Positions 48,532 through 58,438 of a stretch of 64,000 bases of DNA are shown here, in pieces. Source of the stretch: Marinobacter panjinensis. Lineage in GTDB: Bacteria > Pseudomonadota > Gammaproteobacteria > Pseudomonadales > Oleiphilaceae. Made by a program: the position numbers and the translations under genes. The stretch covers positions 372,001 to 436,000 of the forward strand of contig NZ_SZYH01000002.1 of NCBI RefSeq assembly GCF_005298175.1, read 5' to 3'. The notes under the pieces were generated by a model. That model saw nothing but the letters and a program-made list of their open reading frames with translations. It made no database searches and was not told where the DNA came from. Every line of letters begins with the position of its first letter. Position 1 is the stretch's first letter.

Positions 48532-50333
48532 TCGAAGGGTAGCGGTCTGCTGTATAGATAACCCTGAAGGTAGTCGCAACCCTGCTCACACAGCCACTCT
48601 TTGTGAGCTTCGGTTTCCACACCTTCGGCCACCACGGACAGCCCCAGGCCTTTCGCAAGTCCTAGAATGGACAGGATAATGGCGCAGTCATCCTCGTCAT
48701 CGGGGATGTTGCTGATGAACGAGCGATCGATCTTGATGCGGGAAAACGGCAGGCCCTTGAGCCGTGACAGGGACGAATAACCGGTGCCGAAGTCGTCGAT
48801 GGACAGTTGCGCACCGGCGGCAACCAGTTCTTCGAGAATGCGGGAAATGGTGCTGATATCACCCTGGAGGGCGTCCTCGGTGACTTCGAAATGCAGTGAC
48901 TTGACGGGAACATCGTGTTCGGCACAGATCGTCCTTATCTGGCGGGGAAGCTCCGCAACCAGAACCTGCTCCGGAGCCAGGTTCACCGACACTTCCGGCA
49001 GCATGACCTGATGGTTCCTGGCCCATTGCCAGTGCTCACACACGCGGCGCAGCACGCACTCCCCAAGGGCATACATCAGGCCACCGCCCCTGGCGATGTC
49101 AAGAAACTCGATGGGGGATAGCCATCCCCGTTCAGGGTGCTGCCAACGCACCAGAGCTTCGACTGACTCCACTCTGGACCCGGCGGCGTTGGTTATCGGC
49201 TGATAGAACACATCGAGTTTCTGTTCGTTGATGGCAACGCGCAGGTCATTCTCCAGCTCAAAGCGGGAACGGGCGCTTACCTGGATACTGGAATCAAAGA
49301 AGCAGGACTGGCCCCGCCCTTGTTGCTTGGCGTTATACATGGCCGCTTCGGCCCCGCGAAGCAGACCTTCTGTGGTATTGCAGTCACCGGGCAGATGGCA
49401 GATGCCGAGACTGGCACCCACCGATATGATATGTCCGTTCAGACGGATTGGTTTACTGACTTCGTGCCGGATCTTTGAGGCGGTCTGCTCCAGGGTGTCC
49501 GGCTGGGTGCGATTGCGAATAATAAGGGCGTATTCATCGCCGCCAATCCGGGCGAGAAGGTCCTTGCCGGGAACGTTGACCTGCTTCAGTCGCTGCCCGA
49601 TTTCTTCAATGACGCTGTCACCTACTTGTGAACCGAGCCCGTCATTGATGGACTTCAGCCTGTCCACATCCACCCATATCAACGCCAGGCTGCCGAGCCC
49701 CCGCCGTTCAAATTTATCCACCAGATAGCTGATGCGATCCCGCAGGGATTTGATGTTCAGAAGCCCTGTCAGAGAGTCATAGCGGGTGGCATATTCCAGA
49801 GCCTGTTTCGAATCGAGCCAGGCTTCATGGGTATTCATCAGGCTGATGGTATCGGCGATGGCAATGACGAAGGATATTTCCGGCAGGGTCCATTGGCGAT
49901 ACGTGGTCGATTCAAGGCATACCACGCCACTGAGCCGGGCACCGTCGAATACCGGTGCGTCCAGCATGGAACGTATCCCCTTGGGTGCCAGGTAGTCAGG
50001 GGTAAAATCACGGGTTCGCGGATCTTCCTGGGCGTGAGGGACGGACAGTACCCGCTCGCTTTCCAGCGCGGCGAAATAGGCCGGATTTCCTGACTGGTAG
50101 AGACTGATCGACTTTGCGGATGAACCATCCGGTGTGTGCAGCCATTCCGATTCAAGGTGCTCCCGCTGTTCCGGAAACTGCCAGACACTGACTCGTTCAA
50201 CGTCGAGCATTTTTGCGCAAAGGGCGGTCAGTGCAGCGAGTTTATGTCTGCGTTCCCTGTTGATGAACGCCGGGCTGTGGCTCAGTTCCATCAGCGCCTT
50301 GTGAAAGTTCACAAAGGTATCCGTATCCTTCAT
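48498..50333 (-). CDS. GAF-GGDEF-EAL protein (c-di-GMP phosphodiesterase)
   Basis: 611 residues: N-terminal GAF-like sensor (about 20-165), GGDEF with motif IGGDEY and no I-site Arg, and an EAL domain with a full catalytic set (EALVRW, SVNLAPEQ, FEVTEDAL, IDDFGTGYSS, IKIDRSFI, VAEGVE, GCDYLQGY). It should degrade c-di-GMP; whether the GGDEY site is still a cyclase or a GTP-binding regulator is open. It converges on the RND gene (34-base overlap). Confidence 0.9.
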   Translation of the reverse strand: MKDTDTFVNFHKALMELSHSPAFINRERRHKLAALTALCAKMLDVERVSVWQFPEQREHLESEWLHTPDGSSAKSISLYQSGNPAYFAALESERVLSVPHAQEDPRTRDFTPDYLAPKGIRSMLDAPVFDGARLSGVVCLESTTYRQWTLPEISFVIAIADTISLMNTHEAWLDSKQALEYATRYDSLTGLLNIKSLRDRISYLVDKFERRGLGSLALIWVDVDRLKSINDGLGSQVGDSVIEEIGQRLKQVNVPGKDLLARIGGDEYALIIRNRTQPDTLEQTASKIRHEVSKPIRLNGHIISVGASLGICHLPGDCNTTEGLLRGAEAAMYNAKQQGRGQSCFFDSSIQVSARSRFELENDLRVAINEQKLDVFYQPITNAAGSRVESVEALVRWQHPERGWLSPIEFLDIARGGGLMYALGECVLRRVCEHWQWARNHQVMLPEVSVNLAPEQVLVAELPRQIRTICAEHDVPVKSLHFEVTEDALQGDISTISRILEELVAAGAQLSIDDFGTGYSSLSRLKGLPFSRIKIDRSFISNIPDDEDDCAIILSILGLAKGLGLSVVAEGVETEAHKEWLCEQGCDYLQGYLYSRPLPFDQLVERFFANK

Positions 50334-50557
50334 AGGCTCTGGCTTTCAGTTGTGAGTGGTGGGTGCATTGTCCGGGTCTTCCGGACTCTATATTGGCATC
50401 GGCCAAAGGGCCTGTCCAACCGCAATCGGGCAGTGTCATTTGTGAACTTTTGTTGTCTGATTGCGTCATTTTATTGTGTTTACGAAGAAGTTCCCGTTTC
50501 TGATTCATAATGAAGTGACTCGATTGAAATCAGGTTTTATTCACGCCGGGGCCGCTC

Positions 50558-52438
50558 TTGAACAAAGCGATCATGCAGCTACTACTGATTCTGGTGACTG
50601 CGTTGCCTGTGCTGGCTTCAGCACAGTCGGCGGCCTGGGACAATCACGCCCGGCGTATGGAGCTATCACAGTTTGTGGATTATTGGGCGGAACCTGCCGG
50701 ACCAGCCACCCTGGAGTCGGTGCGGAACCTTCCTGAAACCCGGTGGCAGCACAACGGCAAGGACAGCGTCAGCCTTGGATACGGTGATGATGTGTACTGG
50801 TTCCGGGTTAATATCGGCAATCAGGGTGAAGCCTCCGCCCCCCTGTTCCTGGAAATCGGTTACCCGGTTCTGGACCACATCGAGATCTACCTGGTTAATA
50901 ATGGTGAAGTGACTGAGCGTCATGTGCTGGGTGATAAAAAGCCGTTTCACGATCGCCTTATTGATCACCGAAATTTTCTTGTTCCGCTTACGCTCCTGGC
51001 CGGCGAGGACCTTTCCGTTTACCTTCGCGTGGATACCAGCAGCTCAATGCAGGTGCCTCTCACGCTCTGGGATCAGGATGCCTATTACGTGGCTGAGCAA
51101 TCCCGCAGCATGTTCGAAGGTATCTATTACGGCATCGTGCTGGTGATGATTCTCTATAACCTGTTTGTCTATATTGCCGTCGGTGAGCGAAGTTTCCTTT
51201 ACTACGTGGGCTATATTTCAGCGATGCCGATGTTCCTGGCGAGCCTGCATGGCGTCAGCTTCCAGTACCTGTGGCCAGAGGCAACCCGCTGGAATGATCA
51301 GGCGATCATCGTCTTTCTCAACCTTGTGATCCTCTTCGGCGGCGCCTTCAGCATTCGTTTTCTCAGTGTGTCCCGCAGTAATCATCCGCTAATGAACCGG
51401 TTGACCTTGGGATTGATGATTGTTGCGGGCCTAATGGTAGTTCTCGGCGTCCTTGTTCCCTATCGGCTCATGGTTCTGCCAACTATTCTGGTGGCCTTTC
51501 TGGGTTGTACGGGCATGCTGATACTGAGCATTGTGCGCTGGCTGAAGAAAGACCCTGCCGCTCGGTATTACGCGCTGGCCTGGGTGTTCATGCTGTTTGG
51601 CGGGATTGTTCTCGCCCTCAGCAAATTCACCATGTTGCCCCGCAATCTGTTGACGGAAAATGCGACCCAGGTAGGGTCCGCGATTGGCGTTATTCTGCTG
51701 TCGGTCGCCCTGGCGGATCGACTCAACAAGGAGAAAAAACGCGCCTTTGAAGCACAGCAGCGGTTACTGCAGGAAGAGCGTAAAGCGAGAATGGCCCAGG
51801 ACAGATCCCTTCGAATCCAGCAGGAGGCCAATGCCCTGTTGGAGCATCGGGTACAGGAACGAACCCGGGATCTGGAGTCCCTGAATGGCCAGTTGCGGGA
51901 ACTCAGCTCTACCGATGCCCTGACCGGCCTCAAGAACCGGGGACATTTTGACCGGGCGTTTACCTCGGCTGTGGTGAAGGCGTACCGGTTTGGCCAGCCA
52001 CTTTCACTGTTGCTGCTGGATATTGACCATTTCAAGAAGTTCAACGACACCTATGGCCACCTGGTAGGGGACGATTGCCTGCAGATGGTCGCCAACTGCA
52101 TCCGCCAGTATGTCACTCGCCCGCAGGATCTGGCGGCCAGATACGGCGGCGAGGAATTTGTGGTGCTGTTGCCGGATACGCCGGAAGAGGGAGCCCTGCG
52201 GGTTGCTGAAAAAATTCGCCAGAAGATTGAGGAATCCGGATTCCGGATATCAGACGAAGTACTCCACCTGACGGTGAGCATTGGGGTATGCGCTGTCTGC
52301 CCCCATGAGGCCGATGCCACCAAGGCCATCTTCTGCTGGGCAGATGAGGCGCTCTATCAGGCCAAGGGACAAGGGCGGAACCAGGTCGTCGTCAGAGAGC
52401 CTCCGCCTGTTCAGGATGCGGAGGCTGTCATCCTCTGA
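50558..52438 (+). CDS. 7TMR-DISM diguanylate cyclase
   Basis: 626 residues. Signal peptide (to about residue 22), a periplasmic 7TMR-DISMED2 carbohydrate-type sensor domain, seven transmembrane helices (7TMR-DISM_7TM, about 190-390), a coiled coil (LQEERKARMAQDRSLRIQQE region) and a GGDEF domain with YGGEEF and I-site RPQD. It makes c-di-GMP in response to an unknown periplasmic ligand. The TTG start at 50558 gives a proper signal peptide; ATG 50573 is the alternative. The stop overlaps the converging amidase gene. Confidence 0.87.
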   Translation: MNKAIMQLLLILVTALPVLASAQSAAWDNHARRMELSQFVDYWAEPAGPATLESVRNLPETRWQHNGKDSVSLGYGDDVYWFRVNIGNQGEASAPLFLEIGYPVLDHIEIYLVNNGEVTERHVLGDKKPFHDRLIDHRNFLVPLTLLAGEDLSVYLRVDTSSSMQVPLTLWDQDAYYVAEQSRSMFEGIYYGIVLVMILYNLFVYIAVGERSFLYYVGYISAMPMFLASLHGVSFQYLWPEATRWNDQAIIVFLNLVILFGGAFSIRFLSVSRSNHPLMNRLTLGLMIVAGLMVVLGVLVPYRLMVLPTILVAFLGCTGMLILSIVRWLKKDPAARYYALAWVFMLFGGIVLALSKFTMLPRNLLTENATQVGSAIGVILLSVALADRLNKEKKRAFEAQQRLLQEERKARMAQDRSLRIQQEANALLEHRVQERTRDLESLNGQLRELSSTDALTGLKNRGHFDRAFTSAVVKAYRFGQPLSLLLLDIDHFKKFNDTYGHLVGDDCLQMVANCIRQYVTRPQDLAARYGGEEFVVLLPDTPEEGALRVAEKIRQKIEESGFRISDEVLHLTVSIGVCAVCPHEADATKAIFCWADEALYQAKGQGRNQVVVREPPPVQDAEAVIL

Positions 52439-53880
52439 AGGTTGTCGGCAATGTCGGGCCACTCCATTGCCTCCTCCAGGGCAAAAGCCAGTTCCAGCAG
52501 TGTCCGTTCCCCACCATGCCGCCCCATCAGCTGAATGGAAACGGGCAGGTTATGCTGGTCAAGAGTGGCCGGTAGCGACATCGCGGGGGCGCCACTGGCA
52601 TTGGCCAATGGCGTAAAGCTGACATAGCGGGTCAGGCGGTCAAACAGGGTGTCAAAGTCCACTGTCGGGCTCAGGTAGCCGATTTCCGGTGTTGTATGGC
52701 CAAGCACCGGGGTGAGCACAGCATCGTAACCTGCCATGGCACGGGCGTAGTCATGATACGACCTGTGCAGGCGCCAGAGGGTGGCCGGCAGTTTGTAGAA
52801 CTGTCTTCTGAAAGCCTTGTCCAGCCCCAGCGTCAGATCATCCAGCCGTGATTTATCAAAGCTTTTATGAATCAGCCGCTTGCCATTGGAGCGCACGCCA
52901 AAGGCCAGCATTCCCCAGTAGAGCGCAAAGTCTTCAGGAAAGGATGAGGCAACCGGAACGTCCATCGGCTCTATCCTGTGCCCGAGCTTTTCCAGGGCCC
53001 GTGCTGTGGCCTCGACCGCCTCGCGGGTAGTTGCGTCCGTCGGGTGGCCATTGATGGAGTCCATAACAAGGCCAATTCTGAGTGATCGGGTTGATGGTCC
53101 TCCCACGTTACCGATAGCTGGCAGTTTCGGGTTGCGGAAATAATGCTCCGCACCGGCATAGAAGTTTGCCGTGTCCCGGACGCTGCGGGTAACCACTCCG
53201 TCGCTGACAATATTGATGGGCAGCGATTTCGCGGCGTCGTTGTCGATCAGACGGCCCCGGCTGGGCTTCAGGCCCACCAGTCCACAGCAGGCGGCGGGTA
53301 TGCGGATGGAACCACCGCCATCGTTTGCGTGGGCGATGGGGACAACGCCGGCGGCTACCAGGGCAGCGGAGCCACCCGAGGAGGCTCCGGTGGAGTAGTT
53401 CAGGTTCCAGGGGTTGCGGGTGGGCGTATCGTGGGCCGGTTCCGTGGTGGCGTTGAACCCGAACTCGGGCAGGGTGCTTTTGCCAATACAGACCAGCCCC
53501 TGCGCCAGCAATTGGCGGGCGAAAGGACTGGTTCTGTCCGCCGGTAGTGGGCGAATGGCAGCGGTGCCGTGGGTCGTGGGATACCGTTTCACATCGGTGT
53601 TGTCTTTGATCACCGTGGGGACACCGGTAAAAATGCCGGGACCTGCCTGCGCCGGAGGGACCTCCTTTACGGTGATACCGCCGGCCGGGTCCGGAATGGG
53701 CGTCACCAGGCCATGGATACAGGGCTCTGCCTGCCGCGCCCGGGCGAGGGTTGCCTGGAGCACCTCGTCTGCTGAGATCTCACCACTACGAATCAGGCTC
53801 GCCAGGGCTGTAGCGTCGTGTTTCCCGAGTAGATCGTCACTGAATGTATGCATCGATTGCGGACGTTGTTGTGCGGTCAA
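52411..53880 (-). CDS. Amidase signature family hydrolase
   Basis: 489 residues with the amidase-signature Ser-Ser-Lys triad: Lys in VIKDNTD and the Gly/Ser-rich motif YSTGASSGGSAALVAAGVVP followed by GGSIRIPAACCGLVG. It hydrolyses an unknown amide; some relatives act on aryl or acyl amides, and there is no GatB/GatC context. The TTG at 53880 is favoured as start because GGAG lies nine bases upstream; ATG 53853 has no site. It overlaps the DGC 3' end by 28 bases. Confidence 0.87.
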   Translation of the reverse strand: MTAQQRPQSMHTFSDDLLGKHDATALASLIRSGEISADEVLQATLARARQAEPCIHGLVTPIPDPAGGITVKEVPPAQAGPGIFTGVPTVIKDNTDVKRYPTTHGTAAIRPLPADRTSPFARQLLAQGLVCIGKSTLPEFGFNATTEPAHDTPTRNPWNLNYSTGASSGGSAALVAAGVVPIAHANDGGGSIRIPAACCGLVGLKPSRGRLIDNDAAKSLPINIVSDGVVTRSVRDTANFYAGAEHYFRNPKLPAIGNVGGPSTRSLRIGLVMDSINGHPTDATTREAVEATARALEKLGHRIEPMDVPVASSFPEDFALYWGMLAFGVRSNGKRLIHKSFDKSRLDDLTLGLDKAFRRQFYKLPATLWRLHRSYHDYARAMAGYDAVLTPVLGHTTPEIGYLSPTVDFDTLFDRLTRYVSFTPLANASGAPAMSLPATLDQHNLPVSIQLMGRHGGERTLLELAFALEEAMEWPDIADNLQRMTASAS

Positions 53881-53935
53881 GGCAGATACTCCATGTCAAT
53901 TCCGGGACTGCCTATACCTTAAAGGAGGTTTAAAC

Positions 53936-54052
53936 GTGATGATATGTCATATCAGGAAATTGCATCGCCTGTCACAAAAAGTAAGAATCCGGTTTTCACC
54001 CGCCGTTGCAGGCTATAAGCTTGTTGTCAGGCACCGTCACCGCAAACAGTGA
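53936..54052 (+). CDS. Basic small ORF (38 residues) coupled to the next gene
   Basis: AAAGGAGG (53921-53928) precedes GTG 53936 at a 7-base spacing (ATG 53939 is next in frame). The product is very basic, ending KLVVRHRHRKQ, with no signal peptide. Its TGA stop overlaps the GTG start of the methyltransferase gene (GTGA, 54049-54052), which has no ribosome binding site of its own. It may therefore be a translational-coupling leader, or a small RNA- or membrane-binding peptide. It has no family match that I recognise. Confidence 0.45.
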   Translation: MMICHIRKLHRLSQKVRIRFSPAVAGYKLVVRHRHRKQ

Positions 54053-54684
54053 ATTTAATGGTATTTCTCGATAGTTTCCACACAGTTGCCGAGCCACTGG
54101 TCCGTTATTTTCTCGGTATTTTCTTTCTGATGATCGGTCTTCAGTTCACCAGCCGCAGCCTGGGCCTTTACGCAAGGATGGGGTATTCGTTCATCAACTA
54201 TGGCGCGCGAGCGTCTGCCGGCTGGTGGCACCGGAACATTTTCAATGTGTTCCGTGGCTTGATTCTGGCAGTGGTGGTGGCGCGTATTTTCGTGGATATC
54301 GACCCCTGGCTGGGGGTATTCGACTCGCTGTATTACGGACCGGTGCTGGTAACGGGGATGGTGTTCCTGATGATTTCTTTCAGCCTGGTCAACTATCTTC
54401 AGGCTTTCATGCATGACCAGTGGCGTTCGGGTGTGGACCCGAAACAGGATCGTCAATTGCTTACCGATGGGCCTTTCAGCCGCAGCCGCAACCCTGTGTT
54501 CATTACCGTGATGCTGGGCCAGTTGGGCTTTTTCCTGGCGTTACCTTCGGTGTTCTCCCTGGTGTGCCTGATTGCAGGCGTTACGGTACTGGTCCGGCAG
54601 GCGAGGGTGGAGGAGAGGGCGCTCTCGGAACTCTTCGGAGACACCTACGAGGCCTATCGCAGACGAGTGCCCCGCTGGTTCTGA
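54049..54684 (+). CDS. Isoprenylcysteine carboxyl methyltransferase-like membrane protein
   Basis: 211 residues with five or six transmembrane helices. The C-terminal motif DGPFSRSRNPVF, then GDTYEAYRRRVPRW, is the ICMT/PEMT-like SAM-binding signature of bacterial membrane methyltransferases. The substrate is unknown (lipid or isoprenoid head groups are typical). The GTG start is coupled to the basic small ORF; ATG 54058 is possible. Just after it, the djlA gene converges. Confidence 0.78.
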   Translation: MNLMVFLDSFHTVAEPLVRYFLGIFFLMIGLQFTSRSLGLYARMGYSFINYGARASAGWWHRNIFNVFRGLILAVVVARIFVDIDPWLGVFDSLYYGPVLVTGMVFLMISFSLVNYLQAFMHDQWRSGVDPKQDRQLLTDGPFSRSRNPVFITVMLGQLGFFLALPSVFSLVCLIAGVTVLVRQARVEERALSELFGDTYEAYRRRVPRWF

Positions 54685-54706
54685 ACCACCCTTTTCTGCG
54701 CTCCGA

Positions 54707-55477
54707 CTACTTACGTGCTTCCTTGATGACATCGTAGGCATGGCTGATCTCCCGGGTGCGCTCTTCCGCCATTTCCCGCATGCTCTCGGGCATGCCTCGG
54801 CCGGCCAGCTTGTCCGGATGGTTTTCACTCATCAGCTTGCGATAGGCCTTCTTGATTTCCGCATCACTGGCTGAGGGGGGCACCCCCAGCGCCTTGTAGG
54901 CATCGTCAATCTGGCTGGCGGATGAGGCCTGGCCCGTACCACCGGTCTGGCCGGCATGGGCTCCCCGCAACATGGCTTCCAGTTGGTCTACCTGGGCTTC
55001 GGGCAGCCCCAGGCCGCGTGCGATACGCACCAGCATTTCATGCTCGGCCGGATGTACCACGCCATCAGCGGCAACGGCAGATACCTGTACCTGCAGGAAC
55101 ATCTGTAGCAGCGAAGGCTGGCGGCCACTGACTCTCAGAAAATGCTGCAGTTCTGCGTCCAGATCAAAGTCATCCGCCTTGCCCCGGTTGAAGGCAGCTT
55201 TGGCGCGTTCCCGATGTTCGCCGGAGAGCCGGAAACGGTCGAACATGGCTTCTGCTACCCGGATTTCGTCGCGGGTAACCACGCCATCGGCCTTGCACAG
55301 GGCACCCATCACTGCAAACACCGACTCCAGAAAGTCCGTCTGCACATTGCGCAGTTTCTGAAACAGGCGGCTCTTGATATAACGTGTGAGGAGCGCACCC
55401 GCTACCGCACCAATCAGCATTCCGGGAAAGCGGCCAAACAGGTAGCCGATCAAACCGCCAATAAACAGGCCGAACAT
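54707..55477 (-). CDS. djlA: Co-chaperone DjlA (membrane-anchored J-domain protein)
   Basis: 256 residues: N-terminal glycine-rich transmembrane helix (GLFIGGLIGYLFGRFPGMLI), a TerB-like central domain (DGVVTRDEIRVAEAMFDRF) and a C-terminal J domain with the HPD motif (NHPDKLAGRGMP). This is the DjlA layout; it stimulates DnaK ATPase at the inner membrane, and in E. coli overproduction affects the Rcs capsule pathway. The C-terminal J domain is diagnostic. Confidence 0.93.
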   Translation of the reverse strand: MFGLFIGGLIGYLFGRFPGMLIGAVAGALLTRYIKSRLFQKLRNVQTDFLESVFAVMGALCKADGVVTRDEIRVAEAMFDRFRLSGEHRERAKAAFNRGKADDFDLDAELQHFLRVSGRQPSLLQMFLQVQVSAVAADGVVHPAEHEMLVRIARGLGLPEAQVDQLEAMLRGAHAGQTGGTGQASSASQIDDAYKALGVPPSASDAEIKKAYRKLMSENHPDKLAGRGMPESMREMAEERTREISHAYDVIKEARK

Positions 55478-55534
55478 GACAGTGTCCTTTTCAAGTGTTT
55501 AAAACTGCGCAAAGTATACGGGGGTGAAAACGTC

Positions 55535-56185
55535 ATGACCATGGACCTTTTCGAACACTCACCACCGGAACCCTGGGCCGAATCGCTCTGTGAGGGGGCG
55601 GTTGTCCTGCGTCGATTTGCCAGCGTCTCTGGCGCCGAACTGCTGGCGGGTATTGAGCGGGTGACAGCGCAGGCGCCGTTCCGGCAGATGCGGACGCCGG
55701 GCGGTCACATCATGTCTGTCGCCATGACCTGTTGCGGTGACTGGGGTTGGGTAACCGATGCGCGAGGGTATCGTTATCAACACCAGGACCCGGTTTCCGG
55801 GGACCCATGGCCAGCAATGCCGGAGGTGTTTCGTACCCTGGCGGTCGAAGCCGCCACGAAGGCAGGGTATGACGACTTTGAGCCCGACTCCTGCCTGATT
55901 AACCGTTATTCACCGGGCGCCAGAATGGGGCTTCACCAGGACAAGAACGAGGATGATTTTGGTCAGCCCATTGTCTCGGTGTCTCTGGGTGCACCGGCGA
56001 TCTTTCAGTTCGGCGGCCTGCGACGCGGGGACCGGCCACAGCGCGTGCCTTTGGAGCACGGAGACGTCGTGGTCTGGGGCGGTCCGGCGCGGCTGCGGTA
56101 TCACGGCGTATTAACCCTCAAAGTCGCTGACCACCCGTTAACGGGTGCCTGCCGTTACAACCTGACCTTCAGGCGCGCCCGGTAA
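55535..56185 (+). CDS. alkB: AlkB-type 2-oxoglutarate/Fe(II) DNA dealkylase
   Basis: 216 residues with the AlkB core: His134-x-Asp136 (GLHQDKNE) and His190 for Fe(II), and the RxNxTxR motif RYNLTFR (207-213) for 2-oxoglutarate and substrate. It oxidatively removes methyl groups from 1-methyladenine and 3-methylcytosine. The start at 55535 is set by GGGGTGA nine bases upstream; the open frame further upstream (to 55142) lies antisense to djlA and is not used. Confidence 0.93.
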   Translation: MTMDLFEHSPPEPWAESLCEGAVVLRRFASVSGAELLAGIERVTAQAPFRQMRTPGGHIMSVAMTCCGDWGWVTDARGYRYQHQDPVSGDPWPAMPEVFRTLAVEAATKAGYDDFEPDSCLINRYSPGARMGLHQDKNEDDFGQPIVSVSLGAPAIFQFGGLRRGDRPQRVPLEHGDVVVWGGPARLRYHGVLTLKVADHPLTGACRYNLTFRRAR

Positions 56186-56191
56186 CGGGCC

Positions 56192-57472
56192 TTACTGCAG
56201 CCAGGCGACAGCGAGCCCCGCGACCAGAGACAGGATCATCGGGCCGGCAACCAGTGTTCCCAGCTCACGCCGGCCGATGGCACCGGCAATGCCCGATTTG
56301 ACCAGGTTGTTGGTGGCCGCCGCAATCACAATGCCGATGACGGCCGTTTGCAGGGCGAGAGAGTCCTGGGACATTCGCGTCAGGGACAGGGTGATGGCGT
56401 CAACATCCGCAACGCCGGACGTAGCCGCCAGCACATAGATGCCCAGATCTCCCAGCCACTTCTGGAGAAATTCCCCAAGCAGCAGAATCGCCACCAGTAA
56501 CAAGCCGAAGACCAGGGCGGACTTCAGGTCCAGAGGATTCTGGGTGAGTTCCGGGCGGCTTACCTCCAGGCGACCCTGATGCCGCTTCCAGATAATGAGC
56601 GCCGGCACATAAAGCAACAGGGTCATTACCACCACGGGCCACACCAGCCTTGGTAACAGTGCCGGGTTAATCAGGGCGCAATAGATCAGTATGCGGGGGA
56701 ACATGGTGCCACAGGCAATCAGGATGCCGCTGGCAAATTGCGGGCTGACCTCCGGCGAGAAGTTGGACTGCCTCGCGTAGTGCAGGGTGAGTGCGGTTGA
56801 GGAGCTCAGCCCCGCAAACAGGCTGGTAAACAGGATGCCCTTGCCTGTGCCGGCCAACCGGATAGCAAAATATCCGACGAAGGAAACCGAGGCAATCAGC
56901 ACCACCATCCACCAGATTTCCCGGGGATTGAGCACGCCGCCAGGGCCCAGGTCCTCGTTGGGCAGCAGGGGCAGCATAACCACTGAAATCACCAGCAGTT
57001 TCAGGGCCGCATCCAGTTCGTGCTCCTGCAGTTTGTCCACCAGCCCGTGGATTTCCTTTTTGTTGTCCAGAATCAGCGCAGTGACCACGGCAGCACCGGT
57101 GGCGATGGCAGGGTCCACAGCCACGGCTATGGCGCCGAAACAGAAGGTGAGCACCATGCCGATGGTGCCGGTGATGCTGAAGTTGCGGATATGGCTAAGG
57201 CGTTCTTTGAAGGCCACCAGGGCGATGGCCACCACGCTGATCAGTAGCACCGGAAATGCCCACTCAGAGACCTCTTGCGCCAGCAGCGCGGCCACGCCAC
57301 CCAGCAGGCCGATCAGGGCAAAGGTACGGATGCCGGCGATGCGCTCGCCGGACGCCTGGGCCCTGGCGTCCCAACCACGCTCCAGACCGATGATGGCCCC
57401 CAGTAACAGGGCGATGGCCAGGTTCAGGGTGGTCTGGTTGTTGATGATAAACTGGTTGGTTACCTCATCCAT
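56192..57472 (-). CDS. MgtC/SapB-DUF4010 family membrane protein
   Basis: 426 residues and about twelve transmembrane helices: an MgtC/SapB N-terminal domain (LAIALLLGAIIGLERGWDARA, then RTFALIGLLGGVAALL) fused to a C-terminal DUF4010 domain. MgtC-type proteins are linked to Mg2+ homeostasis and acid survival, but DUF4010 fusions are uncharacterised. The start at 57472 follows GGAA and overlaps the last codons of argP. Confidence 0.85.
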   Translation of the reverse strand: MDEVTNQFIINNQTTLNLAIALLLGAIIGLERGWDARAQASGERIAGIRTFALIGLLGGVAALLAQEVSEWAFPVLLISVVAIALVAFKERLSHIRNFSITGTIGMVLTFCFGAIAVAVDPAIATGAAVVTALILDNKKEIHGLVDKLQEHELDAALKLLVISVVMLPLLPNEDLGPGGVLNPREIWWMVVLIASVSFVGYFAIRLAGTGKGILFTSLFAGLSSSTALTLHYARQSNFSPEVSPQFASGILIACGTMFPRILIYCALINPALLPRLVWPVVVMTLLLYVPALIIWKRHQGRLEVSRPELTQNPLDLKSALVFGLLLVAILLLGEFLQKWLGDLGIYVLAATSGVADVDAITLSLTRMSQDSLALQTAVIGIVIAAATNNLVKSGIAGAIGRRELGTLVAGPMILSLVAGLAVAWLQ

Positions 57473-58355
57473 GGAGTATTCCGTTGCCGGGTTTAATGGC
57501 CCCCTCAAGGGTTGTTGTCAGCCGTTGCAGCAGGGTTCCGCTGTGCCGCCAGAAATGCCAGTAGAGCGGAACCGACAGCTCATGGCCCGGCGCCAGGTTG
57601 ATAAGGCTGCCATCCTCCAGCCATTTGCGGGCCTGGATACCGGGAATCATACCGTAGCCCATGCCGGCCCTGGCAAGCTGAACAAAGCCTTCAGAGGAAG
57701 GGCAGAGGTGATAGGGGAAACGGCCATGATAGCCGCAACCGGCCATGAACCGGTGCTGAAGCTGGTCATTGGGGCCGAACACAATGGCCGGTGAGGTGGC
57801 AAACGCAGCCGGTGTAATTCCGTCAGGGAAAAACCGGTGAACGTATTGCGGTGTCGCCAGCGGCATATAGATCATTTCCCCCAGTGCCACGCACCGTCCT
57901 CCGGCAACAGGCTGGCTGCTGCTGCACAGGCAGGCGGCAACGTCGCCATCACGCATGCGTTTCAGGCCCACATCCTGATCCTCAATCACCAGGTCCAGCA
58001 GCACACCTTCGCGGCTGCAGAAGTCGCCGACTACGGAAGCCCACCAGGTGGCGAGGCTGTCGGCGTTGACGGCAATCCGCAGGCGTGTGGTGTCCTCGGC
58101 CAGGGCGGGAATGGTTTTGCGGAGGTCCCTTTCCAGCAGCTGGACCTGCTGGAAGTGGTTGAGCAGCTTGTTGCCCGCCGGCGTTGCCCGGAGCTCCGGA
58201 TGCCTGACCAGTACCGGCTGGCCCAGTCGCACCTCCAGCGACTTGATGCGTTGCGATACGGCGGATTGGGTAAGCCCGAGTATTTCGCCGGCACGTTCGA
58301 ACCCACCGTTTTCGATAACAGCAGCCAGTGCCTGAAGCAGCTTGTAATCCAGCAT
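57465..58355 (-). CDS. argP: LysR-type regulator ArgP
   Basis: 296 residues. The helix-turn-helix is GFERAGEILGLTQSAVSQRI, followed by a LysR substrate-binding domain. It faces a LysE/ArgO exporter gene across an 82-base gap, the classic argP-argO arrangement, in which ArgP with arginine or lysine activates or represses argO. It overlaps the MgtC-like gene by 8 bases. Confidence 0.9.
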   Translation of the reverse strand: MLDYKLLQALAAVIENGGFERAGEILGLTQSAVSQRIKSLEVRLGQPVLVRHPELRATPAGNKLLNHFQQVQLLERDLRKTIPALAEDTTRLRIAVNADSLATWWASVVGDFCSREGVLLDLVIEDQDVGLKRMRDGDVAACLCSSSQPVAGGRCVALGEMIYMPLATPQYVHRFFPDGITPAAFATSPAIVFGPNDQLQHRFMAGCGYHGRFPYHLCPSSEGFVQLARAGMGYGMIPGIQARKWLEDGSLINLAPGHELSVPLYWHFWRHSGTLLQRLTTTLEGAIKPGNGILHG

Positions 58356-58438
58356 AAGAATAATTCATGGGATATAAGGTTTATGATTTTTAAGTATAGC
58401 GTCGTCCCGGTAGGCTTCCAGCAAATCAGGAGGGAAGA

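Noticed and set aside
55142..55534. 131-codon upstream extension of alkB
   Set aside because: It lies antisense to djlA, has no AlkB similarity, and a good ribosome binding site marks 55535.
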